Source: Blastocladiella emersonii ATCC 22665 (Eukaryota > Blastocladiomycota > Blastocladiomycetes > Blastocladiales > Blastocladiaceae). Taken from it: DNA of 64,000 bases. Below, piece after piece: positions 29,437 through 41,700 of the stretch. A model generated the notes under the pieces. It saw nothing but the letters and a program-made list of their open reading frames with translations, made no database searches and was not told the DNA's origin. A program made the position numbers and the translations under genes. Position 1 is the stretch's first letter. Every line of letters starts with the position of its first letter. The stretch spans positions 1,984,001 through 2,048,000 of the forward strand of contig JANHCV010000003.1 in assembly GCA_025594325.1 (NCBI GenBank), written 5' to 3'.

Positions 29437-31631
29437 CTACATGGGCCGCGCGAGCTGCACGAGCCGCATCGCACGCAGCCGCGACACCGCAGCCAACACG
29501 TCCTGCGGCCGCGCGCGCGCGTGCCGGCCCTCGAGCCGCGCCGCGACCTGGGCAAGCTGCACGTCCGTCCCCGCAGTCCGCACCACCGTCTCGGCGAGCG
29601 ACTCGAGCCGCGCGTGCTGCTGCTGCTGCTCCTGGCACCGCCGCTGGATGCGAGCCACCGCGTCGATGGCGAACCGCAGCTGCCCGGGCTCGACGATCCC
29701 GCACACGGCGGCGGGACCGAGATCCCACTCGCCCAGCTCCCCCAGGTTCGCGCGCCTTGCCGAGTCGACGCGCGTCTTGAGCAGCTCGAGCGCGGGCGCG
29801 CTGGCGACGGTGCGTGAGCGCGGTGGGGCGAGCGGGGACGCTTTCGCGGCGGCGGTGGCGGAAGGCCCCGCGGGCGTCCCCGCGATCGCCCACGCGCGCT
29901 GCGTCCAGTCGTGCGGCGTGTACGCGACCATGCCGAGGACCGCGTCGGCGAGCGGGAGGTAGTCGCCGGACGCGCCAACCACCAGCACCACGGAAGTCCC
30001 CGCGGCGACGAGCAACCGCACGCGCGACGTGAAGGGCGCGATCGGCTCGGCGGAGATCAGCGCGTGCATGCGCGCGTCGCGCACCATGAAGTTGGTCGCG
30101 CACGTGTCCTCGTCCAGCAGCAGCGCGCGCGCGCCCGCCTCGCGCGCCTCCTGCACCGCGGCCGCGAGGGACGTGCTGCCGGACGCGTTGGCCGTCGAGA
30201 AGTCGGCCGACGACCGCGGACCCTGCGCCGACGGCAGGTCGCCGATGAACGGCGATATGTCGACCCGGTGCACCGCGCGCCCGTCCTCGCTCTGCACGTG
30301 CATCGCCGTCGGGTCGATCACCAACCACTCGCGCCCGTCGCCGGGGACCTTGCTGTACACGCCCGCGGCCAGGGACTGCAGCACGGTCGACTTGCCGTGG
30401 AACCCGCCGCCGGCGATCAGCAGCAGGCCGCGGCACAGGCCCGTGCCCGAGATGGGCCCGTTGTGCGGCCGGTGGAAGGTGACGCGCAGCGACGGTGGCG
30501 ACACCCACGGCACGGCGCCCGGCGCGGGAGCTTCCGAGTCGCCCGCTGCGCGAGGCAGGATGCTGCCGTCGCCAATGAACCCGACGAGCTCTACATTGAC
30601 GGTGGTGAGCGGGACATGGATTAGAATTAGGGGCCATGAGTAAAAGCGTACCGTCCGACATGGCAATCTGCTCGCGCAGCCACTCCTGGTCCTCGACGTT
30701 CTTGACAAACTCCTCGGCCTTGCGCAAGTCGACGCCCTGGCCGCCGCCGCCGTTCCCGCGCGCCGCGACCAGATGCGCGGCCACGATCTGCGGGAGCACT
30801 TTGCACAGGAGCTGGGTGCACACGGCGCCCATGATCGTGCGCCCACGCGCCGGCAGCGACAGGGTGAACCGCGCCGTGACGCCCTCGGTCGTGACCTGGA
30901 CGCTCGACCGCTCGAGGACGAAACAGCTCGGGACCACCATGCCCCAGGCGCCGCCCTTGGGCCCGCTCCACCCGGACCCGCGCGGCGTCAGCGACTCGGC
31001 CGTCAGCGCCACGGCGAACCGGCGGTTTAGGTGGTCGGCGAGGGCCACGCGCCGCGTCTCGTTGTCGAGGAACCACGCGGGGAAGCCCGCGGCGGCGTGG
31101 CCGAGGGTTACCTCAATGGACGACGGCGGCGCGTACGAGTCCGACTGCACGTGCAGGAAACGCAAAGTGAAGGTCTCGCTCGTGAACGTGTGCCCCAGCA
31201 GGTCCTTGTACGCCCCGTACTGCTTGTCGTTGATCCGCTTCAGCCGCGCGCGCAGGTCGTCGAAGGTCGAGATCGGGCTATACCGTGCAGGACAATGTTA
31301 GGTAGGCTCCCGGTCACCCGCTCTGACATGGACGTCGTACTTTTCGTTGCTCACCTCCATCGGCCACTGCGCCGCCTCGTCGCTCGGGACCGGATCCGCC
31401 TCGCGCTCCTCTCGCAGGCGCCGCGACGCTCCGCCGCCGTACTTTTCCTTGTAGTAGGCGCCACGACCGCGACCGCCTCCGCCGCGGCCTCGGCCGCCGC
31501 CACGGCCACCGTCGCCGCCGCGCTGGCCGGCCCACTGCTGCTGCTGCTGACCTTCTACGGATCCCGAGAGTTCATTCAGCTCTGTGCGTTGCGGCAAGTT
31601 GATACATGGTTCGGATCACACCGTTTGACAT
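29437..31631 (-). CDS. Predicted ABC-class ATPase (P-loop, PF09818 type) with RGG-rich N terminus, 667 aa
   Basis: Four exons: 31631-31622, 31554-31341, 31277-30652 and 30590-29437. The 10-nt first exon (ATG TCA AAC G) was chosen because it joins in frame to the EGQQQQQ stretch. Residues 5-40 are Gln-rich then RGG-rich. The predicted-ATPase family core follows: LRARLKRINDKQYGAYKDLLG, FLHVQSDSYAPPSSIEV, a Walker A LIAGGGFHGKST (about 348), EWLVIDPTAMHVQ, DISPFI, and Walker B-like ALLLDEDTCATNFMVRDARM. The family occurs in bacteria, plants and fungi; its biochemical role is poorly known. An RGG tract suggests RNA contact, but that is inference. Confidence 0.82.
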
Positions 31632-31777
31632 GGTAGGGGATTCCGTGGAGGATCGTCGACGGCTGGTCCGCTCAGCTGACGCAGCGCCGCGGCCTGCAGG
31701 TCAAAACCTTCGCGTGTTCTCCGGCGCGCTCTCGCTCTCCCCCCTCGGCACGCGACGCAGCACAACGCATCAACACC

Positions 31778-32438
31778 ATGGTCCTCGGCCTTATCATGAA
31801 CTCGTATGACCCGGCGCTGGTCCACGGCGCCTTTGCGCTCGTCACCAAGCCGCGTACGCATCGCCGCTGCTGCTGTGACCCGTGCGCGTCGCTCGAGCTT
31901 GACGGAACCGCCCTCGTCTAGTCATGCCCGCGTGGCTCCTCGCCCTCTTCTTCCCGCGGGCGACCCTCACGCGCCGCCTCCTGCTCGCGTACCAGGCCGT
32001 GCTCGCCAGCGTGTACATCTGGCAGGCCGTGTCGCTCATCTTTGAGGCCGGTACGGATCGCCCGCCCACTTCCCCTCCCTTGCTCGGTTCCCACGCCTGA
32101 CCCGCACCCAATCTCTAGCCCCGCCGGGCGTCACCGGTCTCCTCGGCTCGAGCTACGTGCTGACGAGCATCGACCTGTTCACGCTGCCCGGGATCGTGAG
32201 CTTCTTCCACGTCGCGGCCGACCACCAGGTGGCCGCCGCGTGGCAGCACTACCTGGCGTTTGACCTGTTCGTCGGGTGGTCGATTGCACGCGACGCCGAG
32301 ATCGTCGGCATCTCCAAGTTTATCGTCGCACCGTGCATGTTCTTCACCCTCATGCTCGGGCCCACGGGCGTCGGCATGTACCTCCTCGCCAAGCTCGCGC
32401 TCGGCAAGTTTGGCGTCAAGGGGCAGGCGTTGTTCTGA
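31778..32438 (+). CDS. ABA4-like (DUF4281) membrane protein, copy A, 174 aa
   Basis: Exons 31778-31853, 31922-32050 and 32119-32438. Four hydrophobic helices are predicted. The family signature is present: FHVAADHQVAAAWQHYLAFDLFVGW, then ARDAEIVGISKF, then CMFFTLMLGPTGVGMYLLAKL. ABA4 in plants takes part in neoxanthin synthesis, and relatives occur in cyanobacteria and diverse eukaryotes with unknown substrates. This is the first of three tandem copies with the same intron positions and phases, so they arose by duplication. The activity here is not known; a carotenoid link is only a family hint. Confidence 0.8.
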
Positions 32439-32703
32439 GGAGTGAGGTGCGCGTAGCGCGCGGCTCGAGTGTAAAGTACAACTGTTTCTTGTATCACACG
32501 TCGTTCGCGTCCCGTCGCGTTCCTAGAACGGCAGCTTGTGTACGCGCTCAGCCATGCTTGCAAACCAGGGCACGATGCCGAGAATCCCGAGCCTGAGGGC
32601 CGGGTTAGCCGACCGCGAGGCGGCGGTCTTGGCAGCCATAAGGGCGCGTCGACCTGCGCATCCAGTGCTCGCTCCCCATCCTCATCGCACCCGATCCTTC
32701 ACC

Positions 32704-33342
32704 ATGGTCCTCCACTACATCATGAACTCGTACGACCCGGCGCTCGTGCACGGCGCCTTCAAGCTCGCGTCTAAGCCGCGTACGTCGTGCTGGGGGACCT
32801 CGTTTCCTCCTTCCGAGCTGATCCGCGATGCGATGCAGTCCTCCCGTGCTGGATCATCGCGTGCCTCTTCCCGCGCGCCAAGGCCACCCGTGTCGCGATG
32901 CTGCTGATGCAGGCCGTTCTCGCTGTCCTGTACATGTGGCAGGCGATCTCCTTCGTCTTCGCCCCCGGTACGCACGCCACACTCCGTTCCGAGTGATCCA
33001 ACAACTGATCCCCTCGCCCGCGTAGCCCCTCCCGGCGTCCCCGGCCTCCTCGGCTCCAGCTACGTCTTGGCCAAGCAAGACCTCACGCTGCCCGGGATCG
33101 TCAACTTCTTCCACGGCGCCGCGGACCACCAGATCGCCGCCGCGTGGCAGCACTACCTCGCGTTCGACCTGTTTGTCGGCTGGGCGATTGCGCGCGACGC
33201 CGAGATTGTGGGGATCTCGAAGCTGATTGTGGCGCCGTGCATGTTCTTCACGCTGATGCTGGGCCCGAACGGGTCCGGAATGTACTTGCTGGCGAAGCTC
33301 GCGCTGGGCAAGTTTGGCGGGCCCGGCGCGGCGCTGTTCTGA
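32704..33342 (+). CDS. ABA4-like (DUF4281) membrane protein, copy B, 173 aa
   Basis: Exons 32704-32779, 32839-32967 and 33026-33342; the first two exons have exactly the lengths of copy A (76 and 129 nt). The protein is close to copy A over its length: the same NSYDPALVHGAF opening and near-identical HYLAFDLFVGW and ARDAEIVGISK segments. Amino-acid differences concentrate in the loop before the third helix (LAKQDLTLPG versus LTSIDLFTLPG). The first intron ends CAG rather than TAG. A recent local duplication is the simplest origin. Confidence 0.8.
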
Positions 33343-33656
33343 AGCGACGACCAGGAGCCGGTGAGCGTGGCTCGCGCAGGACGAATTTCGTAGGAGCGCC
33401 GTTTCCACGGTTGAGTAGAAATATATGGCGTCTATCGCTTCTCCTATCCTTGATCATGGGGAGAGGGGGAAGCGCGTGAACCATGCGGACGAAGCCGCCG
33501 CACGAAGCGAGTAGCGCAATGACGCGTTGTTCATGTGCGCGCGCGGCGTCGCGTGGGCCCGCTGGCATTTCGCGTTTTCAACGAGGCGGCCGCCGCTTCA
33601 CTTCGGGCCGCGACCCGCGTTCCCTCCCGCTCTCCCCCGCATACCCCCAACCTGCC
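33343..33656. other. Spacer between ABA4-like copies B and C
   Basis: A 314-bp spacer acting as 3' flank of copy B and promoter of copy C. No gene or repeat was seen. Confidence 0.5.
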
Positions 33657-34287
33657 ATGCATCTTCTATCCGCGCTCATCGAACTGGCCACGACCGACCA
33701 CGACCCGGTCCCGCTGCGGGTCGCCCTCAACAGTCTCGGTACTTTGAAGCACGACGTGCGCCCGAAGTGGAGCTAAGCGTTTCTATCCAACCAGTCCTCG
33801 CATCGTGGCTCCTCGCCTTCATCGCGCCCAACGGGTCCGTCACACGCTGCATCGTGCTCGGCACCGAGGCCGCGCTCGCTGCCGTGTACGCGGGCCACTT
33901 GCTCGCGACGTCGTTCCAAGTCCCAGGTACGCACATCCCACCCTCTCACCTCACCCGTCTTCGTTCTCACACTCTTCCGTAGCCCCACTGAACCTCGGCT
34001 GCGGCAGCGGCGCAAGACTACCCGCGCTCGTCGACTTCTTCCACGCCGCGTCGCCGGTGCAGGTCGAGGCGGCGGCGCACCACGCGGCGGCCGCGGGCCT
34101 GCTGGTCGGGTGGATCATGGCGCGCGACGCGGCGGCGCGCGGCGTGCCGAAGGTCGTGCTCGCGCCGTGCCTGTTCCTGACGTACGCGATGGGACCGCTG
34201 GGGCTGCTCGGGTACCTCGCGGCGCGGGTCGACTTTCAACCCGCAAGAAGCTCGGCGTGTGGTGGTGGCGAGAAGGTGGGGCTATGA
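33657..34287 (+). CDS. ABA4-like (DUF4281) membrane protein, copy C (diverged), 172 aa
   Basis: Exons 33657-33738, 33795-33926 and 33983-34287, with intron phases the same as in copies A and B. The signature is weaker: FFHAASPVQVEAAAHHAAAA replaces the HYLAFDLF region, followed by LLVGWIMARDAA, PKVVLAPCLFLTYAMGPLGLLGYL. The TYAMGPLGLLGYL end is closer to plant and bacterial ABA4 proteins (TLxxGPxGLLxYL) than that of copies A and B. The opening differs (LIELATTDHDPVPLRVALN). It may be an older paralogue with its own role. Confidence 0.72.
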
Positions 34288-34349
34288 GAGGATTGAGGAG
34301 ACTATATAAAAAACTGTACGAGTAATAGACCATCACAACGAGCGCCAAC

Positions 34350-36175
34350 TTAGCGCGACCACTGGCGGCCGTCCGTCGACTTGCGCCCTGGGTCGGTGCG
34401 GTGCTTGGCGATCTCGCCCTTGGTGCCGGTCGGGGCGCCGTCGACGCCGCGTTTCCGCGTGTAGTCAGCGGTGCGGGACTCGACCTTCTTCTTCTCCTTT
34501 TCGGCCTTGCCCGACCAGTTGAGGTTGAGGTTGACCTGTGGCGGCACCTCGAACCCGTACGACTTGCCGATCGCGGCCAGGTCGAGCGCGTTCACGTCAA
34601 AGATCTGCTTGAGCGAGTGCGACGCGTACGCCTGCAGGTAGCTGCGGTACCCGTCGCGCGCCGACCGGTTGAGGTAGTAGTTCTTGGCCACCAGCTTCTC
34701 GAGCTGCGTCTGCACGTTGGCGATCTTGGCGTCCGGGAACGAGTACTCGTTGAGCGGCACCTTGGCCTGCTTGAGGTACCGCAGGAACCCGAGCTCCGTC
34801 GGCAGCAGGAACAGGAGCGCCTTGCCGCGGCCGCCCGCACGCGCCGTACGGCCCACGCGGTGAATGTACTCGCGCGGGTCATCCGGCGGGTCAAACTGCA
34901 CGATCCAGTCGACGGCGGGGATGTCGAGCCCGCGCGCGGCGACATCCGTGCACAGCAGGATGCCCGTCTCGGCGTTCATGAACTCGAAGAAGGTGTTGGT
35001 GCGCTTGGTCTGCTTCTGCTTGCCGTGCAGGTCGAGCACGGGGATGTCAATGTAGTTGAGCAGCTCGGCGAAATACTTGACGGCGTTGCACGACGACATG
35101 AACACGATCACCTTCTTCTTGAGGTTCTTCTTGAGGAAGGTGAAGAGCAGGCGGAACCGCTTCTCCGAGGGGCACACGACGTAGCCCTGCTCGAGGCCCT
35201 CGGCCGTGGCGTGCGTCTTCTGCTCGTCCACGTTGATGTACAGGGGCTTCTTGCGGAAGGCGACGCGGGCCAGGTCCTCGACCTTGGTCGTCTGCGTCGC
35301 CGAGAAGAGCAGCGTCTGGCGCTCCTTGGGCAGGATCCGCACAATCTGCTGCATCTCCTCCTCGAACCCGACCTCGAGAATGCGGTCGGCCTCGTCGATG
35401 ATCAGCGTCTTGAGGTTCTTGATGATGAACCCCTTCGTGTTCTGCAGGTGGTCGAGGAGACGGCCGGGCGTGGCAATCAGCAGGTTGACGCCCTTGGCGA
35501 GCTTCTCGGCCTCGGCCTTGCGGTTGGCGCCGCCCATGACGATCCCGAACGTCTGCTGGTGGTACTTCATGAGGTCGCGGGCCACACCAAAGATCTGCAG
35601 CGCCAGCTCGCGCGTCGGCGTGATGATGAGGGCGCCCGTGCCGTTGCGCGGCTTGAAGCTGCTGGCAACCATGAGCTCGAGCGCGGGGAGCAGGAACGAC
35701 AGCGTCTTGCCCGACCCCGTCTTGGCCGCACCGAGGATGTCGCGGCCCGTCAGAGCAGCGGGGACGGTGCGCGCCTGGATCTGCGTCATGCGCGTGAAGC
35801 CCATCTCGGCGATGGCGCGCTTGGTGTTGTCCGACACCTCGAGGTTGGCGAACGAGTCGTCGACCGCATCTATGGGGTTCCGGGGGTGTCAGATGGGGGT
35901 CGCGAGGTTTGGAGCGTGTGGCGTAGCGTACCCTGGGGCGAGGCCTCGTTCTTGAGCTGAGCGGAGAGCTCATCCTCCTCCTCCTCAGTGGCGGCGGCGG
36001 GCTCGGCAGCCTCGACCTTGGCCTTCTTGGCGGCGGGGGCGTCGGGGTGGGCCTCCTCCTTCTGCTCCGTGGCGGGGGCGGCGGTGGTCGCGGCGGGGAC
36101 CTCCTCGGTGGAGGCCTCCTGCGCGGTGCGCTTCTTGCCCCGCTTCTTGCCCGCGGCGGCGTTCTGCGCGGTCAT
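34350..36175 (-). CDS. HAS1: ATP-dependent RNA helicase Has1 (DDX18), 587 aa
   Basis: Exons 36175-35932 and 35869-34350. A charged, Ala/Glu-rich amino end (about 1-82) precedes a DEAD-box core: Q motif GFTRMTQIQ, motif [41 protein letters not shown] and HRVGRTAR. The Has1-type C-terminal extension ([31 protein letters not shown], broken here only by my spacing of motifs) is present, followed by a basic tail. Has1 acts in nucleolar maturation of both ribosomal subunits and release of snoRNAs. The gene is divergent from GMP synthase across 588 bp. Confidence 0.95.
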
Positions 36176-36763
36176 GGTGGTCGAGTGGGCGTTGATGCGT
36201 GGCAGTGACGTTCACTGAGTGTCTCGTCGATGGCCGGGTCTACGATGGTGAGGTCGGGGCGGCGGCGGCGGCAGGGACGCAGGGCAATGGAACGAGAGTG
36301 GCGTGGCGGGGCAGGTGGGCGCACGTGCAGCGTTGCCAGGGAGCTCGGGTCAGGTGGACCTTGCATCCATCGTCGCTATCGCGCGCGTCCCTGCTTTTCC
36401 CGAGTTTTGCCCGGTTTCACCCTATGCCGGCACGAGACAGGTGCGACCAATTTTGCTGCGAGCGGCTTGACGGTCGTTCGTCGTTTGCGGCCGGCCCTCT
36501 GCGAACGGCTTACGCTCTCCCCAGGTCGCTATCCATACGTCCTCGGGCCCCTTGTATGTCCGTATCATGCTATGCTATCATCGCCCTGCTGCCGTCGTCG
36601 TTGTTGCGACGGCGCCGTCAACAGCAACCGCGCCACCATGCCATGCATTCTGCTCTCCGCGGCCACGGCCATGGCCACCGTCGCCGTGCTCGTCCCCCTG
36701 CGACGAAGACACAACGGGCTGACATCCCGACGCACGCCCCGCTAGCCCCTCTTCTCAACAACC
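36176..36763. other. Divergent promoter between HAS1 and GMP synthase genes
   Basis: A 588-bp spacer. Its last 250 bp are pyrimidine-rich with short AT stretches, as expected of a leader. No separate gene, TATA box or repeat is clear. Pairing of a ribosome-biogenesis gene with a purine-synthesis gene suggests a shared growth-linked promoter (inference). Confidence 0.5.
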
Positions 36764-38380
36764 ATGTCGCCCAACGTCGCCGAGGTCCACGCCCAGTACG
36801 ACACGATCCTGATCCTCGACTTCGGGTCGCAGTACTCGCACCTGATCACGCGGCGTGTGCGCGAGTGCGGCGTGTACTGCGAGATGCTGCCGTGCACGAC
36901 CAAGCTGGCCGAGGTCGACTTCAAGCCCAAGGGCATCATCCTGAGTGGCTCGCCCTACTCGGTCTACGACAAGGACGCGCCGCACGTCGACCCGGCCGTG
37001 TGGGAGCTCGGCGTCCCGATCCTCGGCATCTGCTACGGCCTGCAGGAGATGGCCTGGACCAACGGCGGCGAGGTGGCGCCCTGCGCGCACCGCGAGTACG
37101 GCCACGCCACGGTCCGCCCCGCCGTGCTCCCCGCCGGCTCCCCCGCGCACCTCGCCAAGCTGCTCGCCGGCATGGGCGAGGAGATGACCATGTGGATGTC
37201 GCACGGCGACCAGCTCGCCAAGATCCCCAACGGGTTCCAGGTCCTTGCCACCACGTCCACGTCGCCCTACTCGGCGATTGCCCACTCGGAGAAGCCCGTG
37301 TTCGGCCTGCAGTTCCACCCCGAGGTGACCCACTCCAAGAACGGCACCACCATCCTCAAGAACTTTGTCATTGACATCTGCGCCGCCGCCGCCAACTGGT
37401 CCATGACCTCGTTCATCGACAAGGAGATTGAGCGCATCCGCGCCATTGTCGGCCCGACGGCCCAGGTCGTCGGCGCCGTGTCGGGCGGTGTCGACTCGAC
37501 GGTCGCGGCCAAGCTCATGTCCATGGCCATTGGCGACCGGTTCCACGCCATCCTCGTCGACAACGGCGTGATGCGCCTCAACGAGTGCAAGAATGTGTAC
37601 GAGCGCCTGCGCAACAAGCTCGGCATCAACCTGACGCTGGTCGACGCGTCGGCCCAGTTCCTCGGCCTGCTCGCCGGCGTGTCGGAGCCCGAGAAGAAGC
37701 GCAAGATCATCGGCAACACCTTCGTCGACGTGTTCGAGCACGAGGCCGAGCGCATCGACCGCGAGACGTCGGCGTCGGGCCACGGCAAGATCGAGTTCCT
37801 CCTCCAGGGCACGCTGTACCCGGACGTGATCGAGTCCATCTCGTTCAAGGGGCCCTCGGCCACCATCAAGACGCACCACAACGTCGGCGGGCTCAAGGAG
37901 GACATGAAGCTCAAGGTGATCGAGCCCCTGCGCGAGCTGTTCAAGGACGAGGTGCGCGCGCTCGGCATGCTCATGGGTCTCGACCGCGAGCTCGTGTGGC
38001 GCCACCCGTTCCCCGGACCCGGTCTCGCGATCCGCATCCTCGGCGACGTGACGCCCGACAAGGTGCGCATCGTGCAGCAGGCCGACAACATCTACATTGA
38101 GGAGATCCGCAAGGCGGGCCTGTACGACCAGATCTCGCAGGCGTACGCGGCGCTCCTGCCCTTCAACTCGGTCGGCGTCATGGGCGACCAGCGCACCTAC
38201 GAGAAGACCATCTGCCTCCGCGCCGTCGAGTCGACCGACTTCATGACGGCCGACTGGTTCATGTTCCCCTACGACGTGCTCAAGCGCATCTCCAACCGCA
38301 TCATCAACGAGGTCCGCGGCGTCAACCGCGTCATGTACGACGTGTCGTCCAAGCCCCCTGCCACCATCGAGCTCGAGTAA
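36764..38380 (+). CDS. GUA1: GMP synthase (glutamine-hydrolysing), 538 aa
   Basis: A single exon. The class I amidotransferase domain spans 1-200, with nucleophile Cys90 in GICYGLQ and the His/Glu pair in FHPEVTHS. The ATP-pyrophosphatase domain follows with the PP-loop SGGVDST (about 241). The dimerisation domain has the HHNVGGL and FPGPGLAIR segments and ends KPPATIELE. It converts XMP to GMP in purine synthesis. Length and all motifs match fungal Gua1. Confidence 0.97.
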   Translation: MSPNVAEVHAQYDTILILDFGSQYSHLITRRVRECGVYCEMLPCTTKLAEVDFKPKGIILSGSPYSVYDKDAPHVDPAVWELGVPILGICYGLQEMAWTNGGEVAPCAHREYGHATVRPAVLPAGSPAHLAKLLAGMGEEMTMWMSHGDQLAKIPNGFQVLATTSTSPYSAIAHSEKPVFGLQFHPEVTHSKNGTTILKNFVIDICAAAANWSMTSFIDKEIERIRAIVGPTAQVVGAVSGGVDSTVAAKLMSMAIGDRFHAILVDNGVMRLNECKNVYERLRNKLGINLTLVDASAQFLGLLAGVSEPEKKRKIIGNTFVDVFEHEAERIDRETSASGHGKIEFLLQGTLYPDVIESISFKGPSATIKTHHNVGGLKEDMKLKVIEPLRELFKDEVRALGMLMGLDRELVWRHPFPGPGLAIRILGDVTPDKVRIVQQADNIYIEEIRKAGLYDQISQAYAALLPFNSVGVMGDQRTYEKTICLRAVESTDFMTADWFMFPYDVLKRISNRIINEVRGVNRVMYDVSSKPPATIELE

Positions 38381-38793
38381 GTTCGTTTTGCCTTGACTCG
38401 TGTGTGCTCTTGCACCCTTGCGTATTTCGGAATATAGTTTCCCCACAATCCTAGTTTCTTATGTGATTCTCTCGCCTCTGTCTCGCACCCTGTCTCCCGC
38501 CGACCTGGCCCGGCTTGGCAACCGGATCCCGCACTGTATCGCACGCAGCCATGCGCTTGGCGGCCGGTGCACCTTCTATCCGAGGAGAGGAACGAGCACT
38601 TGTCGAGTGAGCGAGCGCGGATGAGCTGATAATTTGATCCGTCGCGAGCGAACGAACACACGTGCGAGCGGCAGCAGCACCGAACGCGACGCGCCACACT
38701 CGCACGCGTTCGGATTTTGTCTCCACACTCGGCCCACGTCGCGCCCGCCGCCCTCGAACTCGCCTCCGCCTCCGCTTCCGCCGCACTCGGCAG
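38381..38793. other. Promoter region of the villin-like gene
   Basis: A 413-bp spacer between two plus-strand genes. In-frame codons exist upstream of the chosen ATG at 38794 but open only from GTG at 38662. No other gene is seen. Confidence 0.5.
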
Positions 38794-41700
38794 ATGGGCG
38801 TCCCCTCGTACCCCCTGTCCACCACGTCTGCTGCACTCGCTGCCTCTTTGCCGCTGGGCCCCGCTCCCCCGAACCACCTCCCCCTGGTCCCGGATCGGCC
38901 GCCCTCCACCGCCGCTACCGCGCACCCGCCGCCCTCTCCCGGCACTAGCAAGTCGGGCATCGACGACTCGCTCTCCCTCTCGCGCTCGCGCTCGCGCAGC
39001 AACTCGTTCAGCCGGCGGCCTTCGCGGTCTCCCTCCGTCTCGCAGTCGCCCTCGTTCACCAACGGGCTCGCCCAGATCCTCGACAACTCCGAGGCGTCGG
39101 CGCTCGCACCCAGTACTACCAGCATGGCGGACCACGCGCCCGTCACCCCCGCGGTCGCCGCGATGAAGGCGATCGTGCACGGCGCCGCCGCCGCGCACCA
39201 CGACGACGAGTCGGCGACAGATGCGTCCGTCCCCCGCGGCACCACCACCGACACCACCGACACCACCACGATGGCGGCCAACATCGCAGCCAACCCGAGC
39301 ATCGCCAACGCGTCGCCGTCCGTGTCGCTGTCGCGCGAGACGTCGTACGTCGCGTCGACGCTCACTAGCGTCGAGACGGTCGTCGAGCAGGGCAAGCGCG
39401 CCCGGTCCATGTCGCGCACCAAGCGTACCGGCGAGCTCAAGGAGCTGCAGGAGAAACTGCAGAAGGTACGCCGCGTGGCCCGCCCAGGTCGCACCTTGGT
39501 TCTGACACGATCGTGGTTCGTAGGAGGCCGAGGAGAAACGCCGCGCGCGCCTAATCCAGCGCGGGCTCGACCCGGACACGGTCGGGCTCGACAACTCGGC
39601 GGGCGTCGACAGCGTCGGTGAGCCCGAGCCCGAGTCGGCCACGACCGCGTCGACCGAGGCCCTCGCATCCCCCAGCTCGACAACGCAGCCGCTGTCGCAC
39701 CCGACGGCCACGCGTCCTGCGCCGCCCAAGAATCGCCGCCCGGGATCGCGCCACGGCTCGCTCAACAACCTCGCGAGCCCGACGTCGCCCGCGTTCCCCG
39801 GCAACACGCACTCGGAGCTCGCTGACCAGCCCGCGGTGACGACGCCCGCGGACCACATCCCGGGTCTCGCGCAGGCACCGGTGCCGGCCAAGCCGAAGCT
39901 GCCGCACCTCGAGCTCGACGCGTCCGCGACCGCGACCGCGGGCAGCAACAACAGCAGCAGCGGCGCGTCGGTCCTGTCGCAGCTCAAGCGCGAGCTGCAC
40001 ACCAAGCTGCCGGCCTCCTCGTCGCCGTCGGGCGGGCTCAAGTCGCCGCTACCCGGCGGCAACTCGCTGGGCTCGAGCCTCGGCGGCGGCGTGACGCTCG
40101 CGCCGTCGCGCCCGCGGAGCCGGTCGGGGTCCATCTCAGCGCGCCCGACGCCCACTCTCCCCACCCCCGTCGCGCAGGTTCCGGCCCTGTTCCGCGCCGT
40201 CGGCAGCAACCGGTACACGGTGCTCGCGCTGCCGGCTGTCGACCGCGCGAACCTGCGCGCCAACGACTCGCACATCCTGGTCGTCCCGCAGCCCGTGACC
40301 GCGCCCTTGGTCCCGCCGACCATCGACACGCTGACGCAGCAGGGTCCGGGGGCCGCCGTCACGGCGCCCGTCCCGTCCGCAACCATCGTCGTCTGGCACG
40401 GGCCCAAGTCCGCGAAACTCAAGCGCGTCAAGGCCATGGAGTTTGCGCACCGCGTGCGCGACGTCGAGTGGGCGGGCAAGGCGGCGATCGAGGAGGTCGA
40501 GGGCCGCGCGGCGACCGGCGCGTTCTGGAAACCTCTCGGCGTGGCGTCGGCGGCCGACGTCGCGGCGGCCGTCCAGGCGCTCCCCGAGGAGTCGGTGGAG
40601 GTCGTCAGCGTCGCACTGCACGCGCCCAACGCGCTCGACGACCCCGTCATGGCGGCGCCGCGGCTCCCGGCCTCGGCGCTCGACACCAACGGCGTCTGGG
40701 TCGTCGTCGCCAAGCTCGCGACCGACGAGATCACCGAGGACAAGACGCTCGCGTGGGTGTGGATCGGCCGCGGCGCCCCCGCTGCTGCCATCCATGGCCA
40801 GTCCGAGCTCGGCGACGCGCACCCGATCTGCGCCGCGGTCTGCTCCGCGTTCGGGGTTCGACACGTCACGGTCGTCCGCGAGGGCGCCGAGCCGGCCACG
40901 TTCAAGGAGCATTTCGGTGAGCTCGGCCGGTCCAACAGCTTCAGCGGCGGGCTCGGCGGGCTCAGCCGCAGTAACTCGTTCTGCCGCGAGCGGTCCGGGA
41001 GCAACGCCGGCGAGACCGCGGCGGCGGTGCCGGCGGGCCGGTCGCCCGTCACCGTGTCCATGATTCCGAACACGCTGCTCGCGTCGTCGGGTTCGCCTAC
41101 GTCGACGACGTCCGCCGCGGTCCCGTCGACGAACTCACCCGCCCCCGTCGTGTCGCCCATCAAGGTCACGGCGGCCGCATCCACCCCCGAACCGCTCATG
41201 CAGGCGTGGACGCACGTCTCGTCGACGTCACCGCTCCTCGCCGCGGGCAACCTGACGCTGGGCGCCGTACAGGGCGTGTGGGCCGTGTCGGCATCGGGCT
41301 CGACGGCTGCCGAGGTAGCGCACCCCGGCGTCTTCCACTCGGCGACCACCTACCTCGTGCAGACGGGTGCTGGGTACGCCGTGCACTGGATCGGGCACCA
41401 GGCCGAGGAGCGGCCGCTCGGCACGGGCACGGGCCAGGTCACGGCGGGCCGCAAGGTCGTGGTCGTGCACCAGTACCGCGAGTCGGACGAGTTCTTCAAG
41501 CTGTTCGACTGGGTCGTGTACCGCGCGGGCGCGCATAGTGCTGTAGCGCGCGAGACGGTCAAGGCGCACCTGTACGGCCGCGTCGGGGCGAATGTGCTTG
41601 AGGAGCTGAGTCTGGTACGCTGCGGCGATACGCTGCGCGGCGTGCACATTTACTCACTGCGCTCGTGCCATGTAGGATCCGCTCAACGTGTGGAACGCGG

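Noticed and set aside
36755-38446. 563-aa minus-strand open frame opposite GMP synthase
   Set aside because: GMP synthase on the plus strand is full length with all catalytic motifs.
38269-41349. 1026-aa minus-strand open frame opposite the villin-like gene
   Set aside because: Ser/Ala/Gly-rich shadow without domains; it also overlaps the end of GMP synthase.
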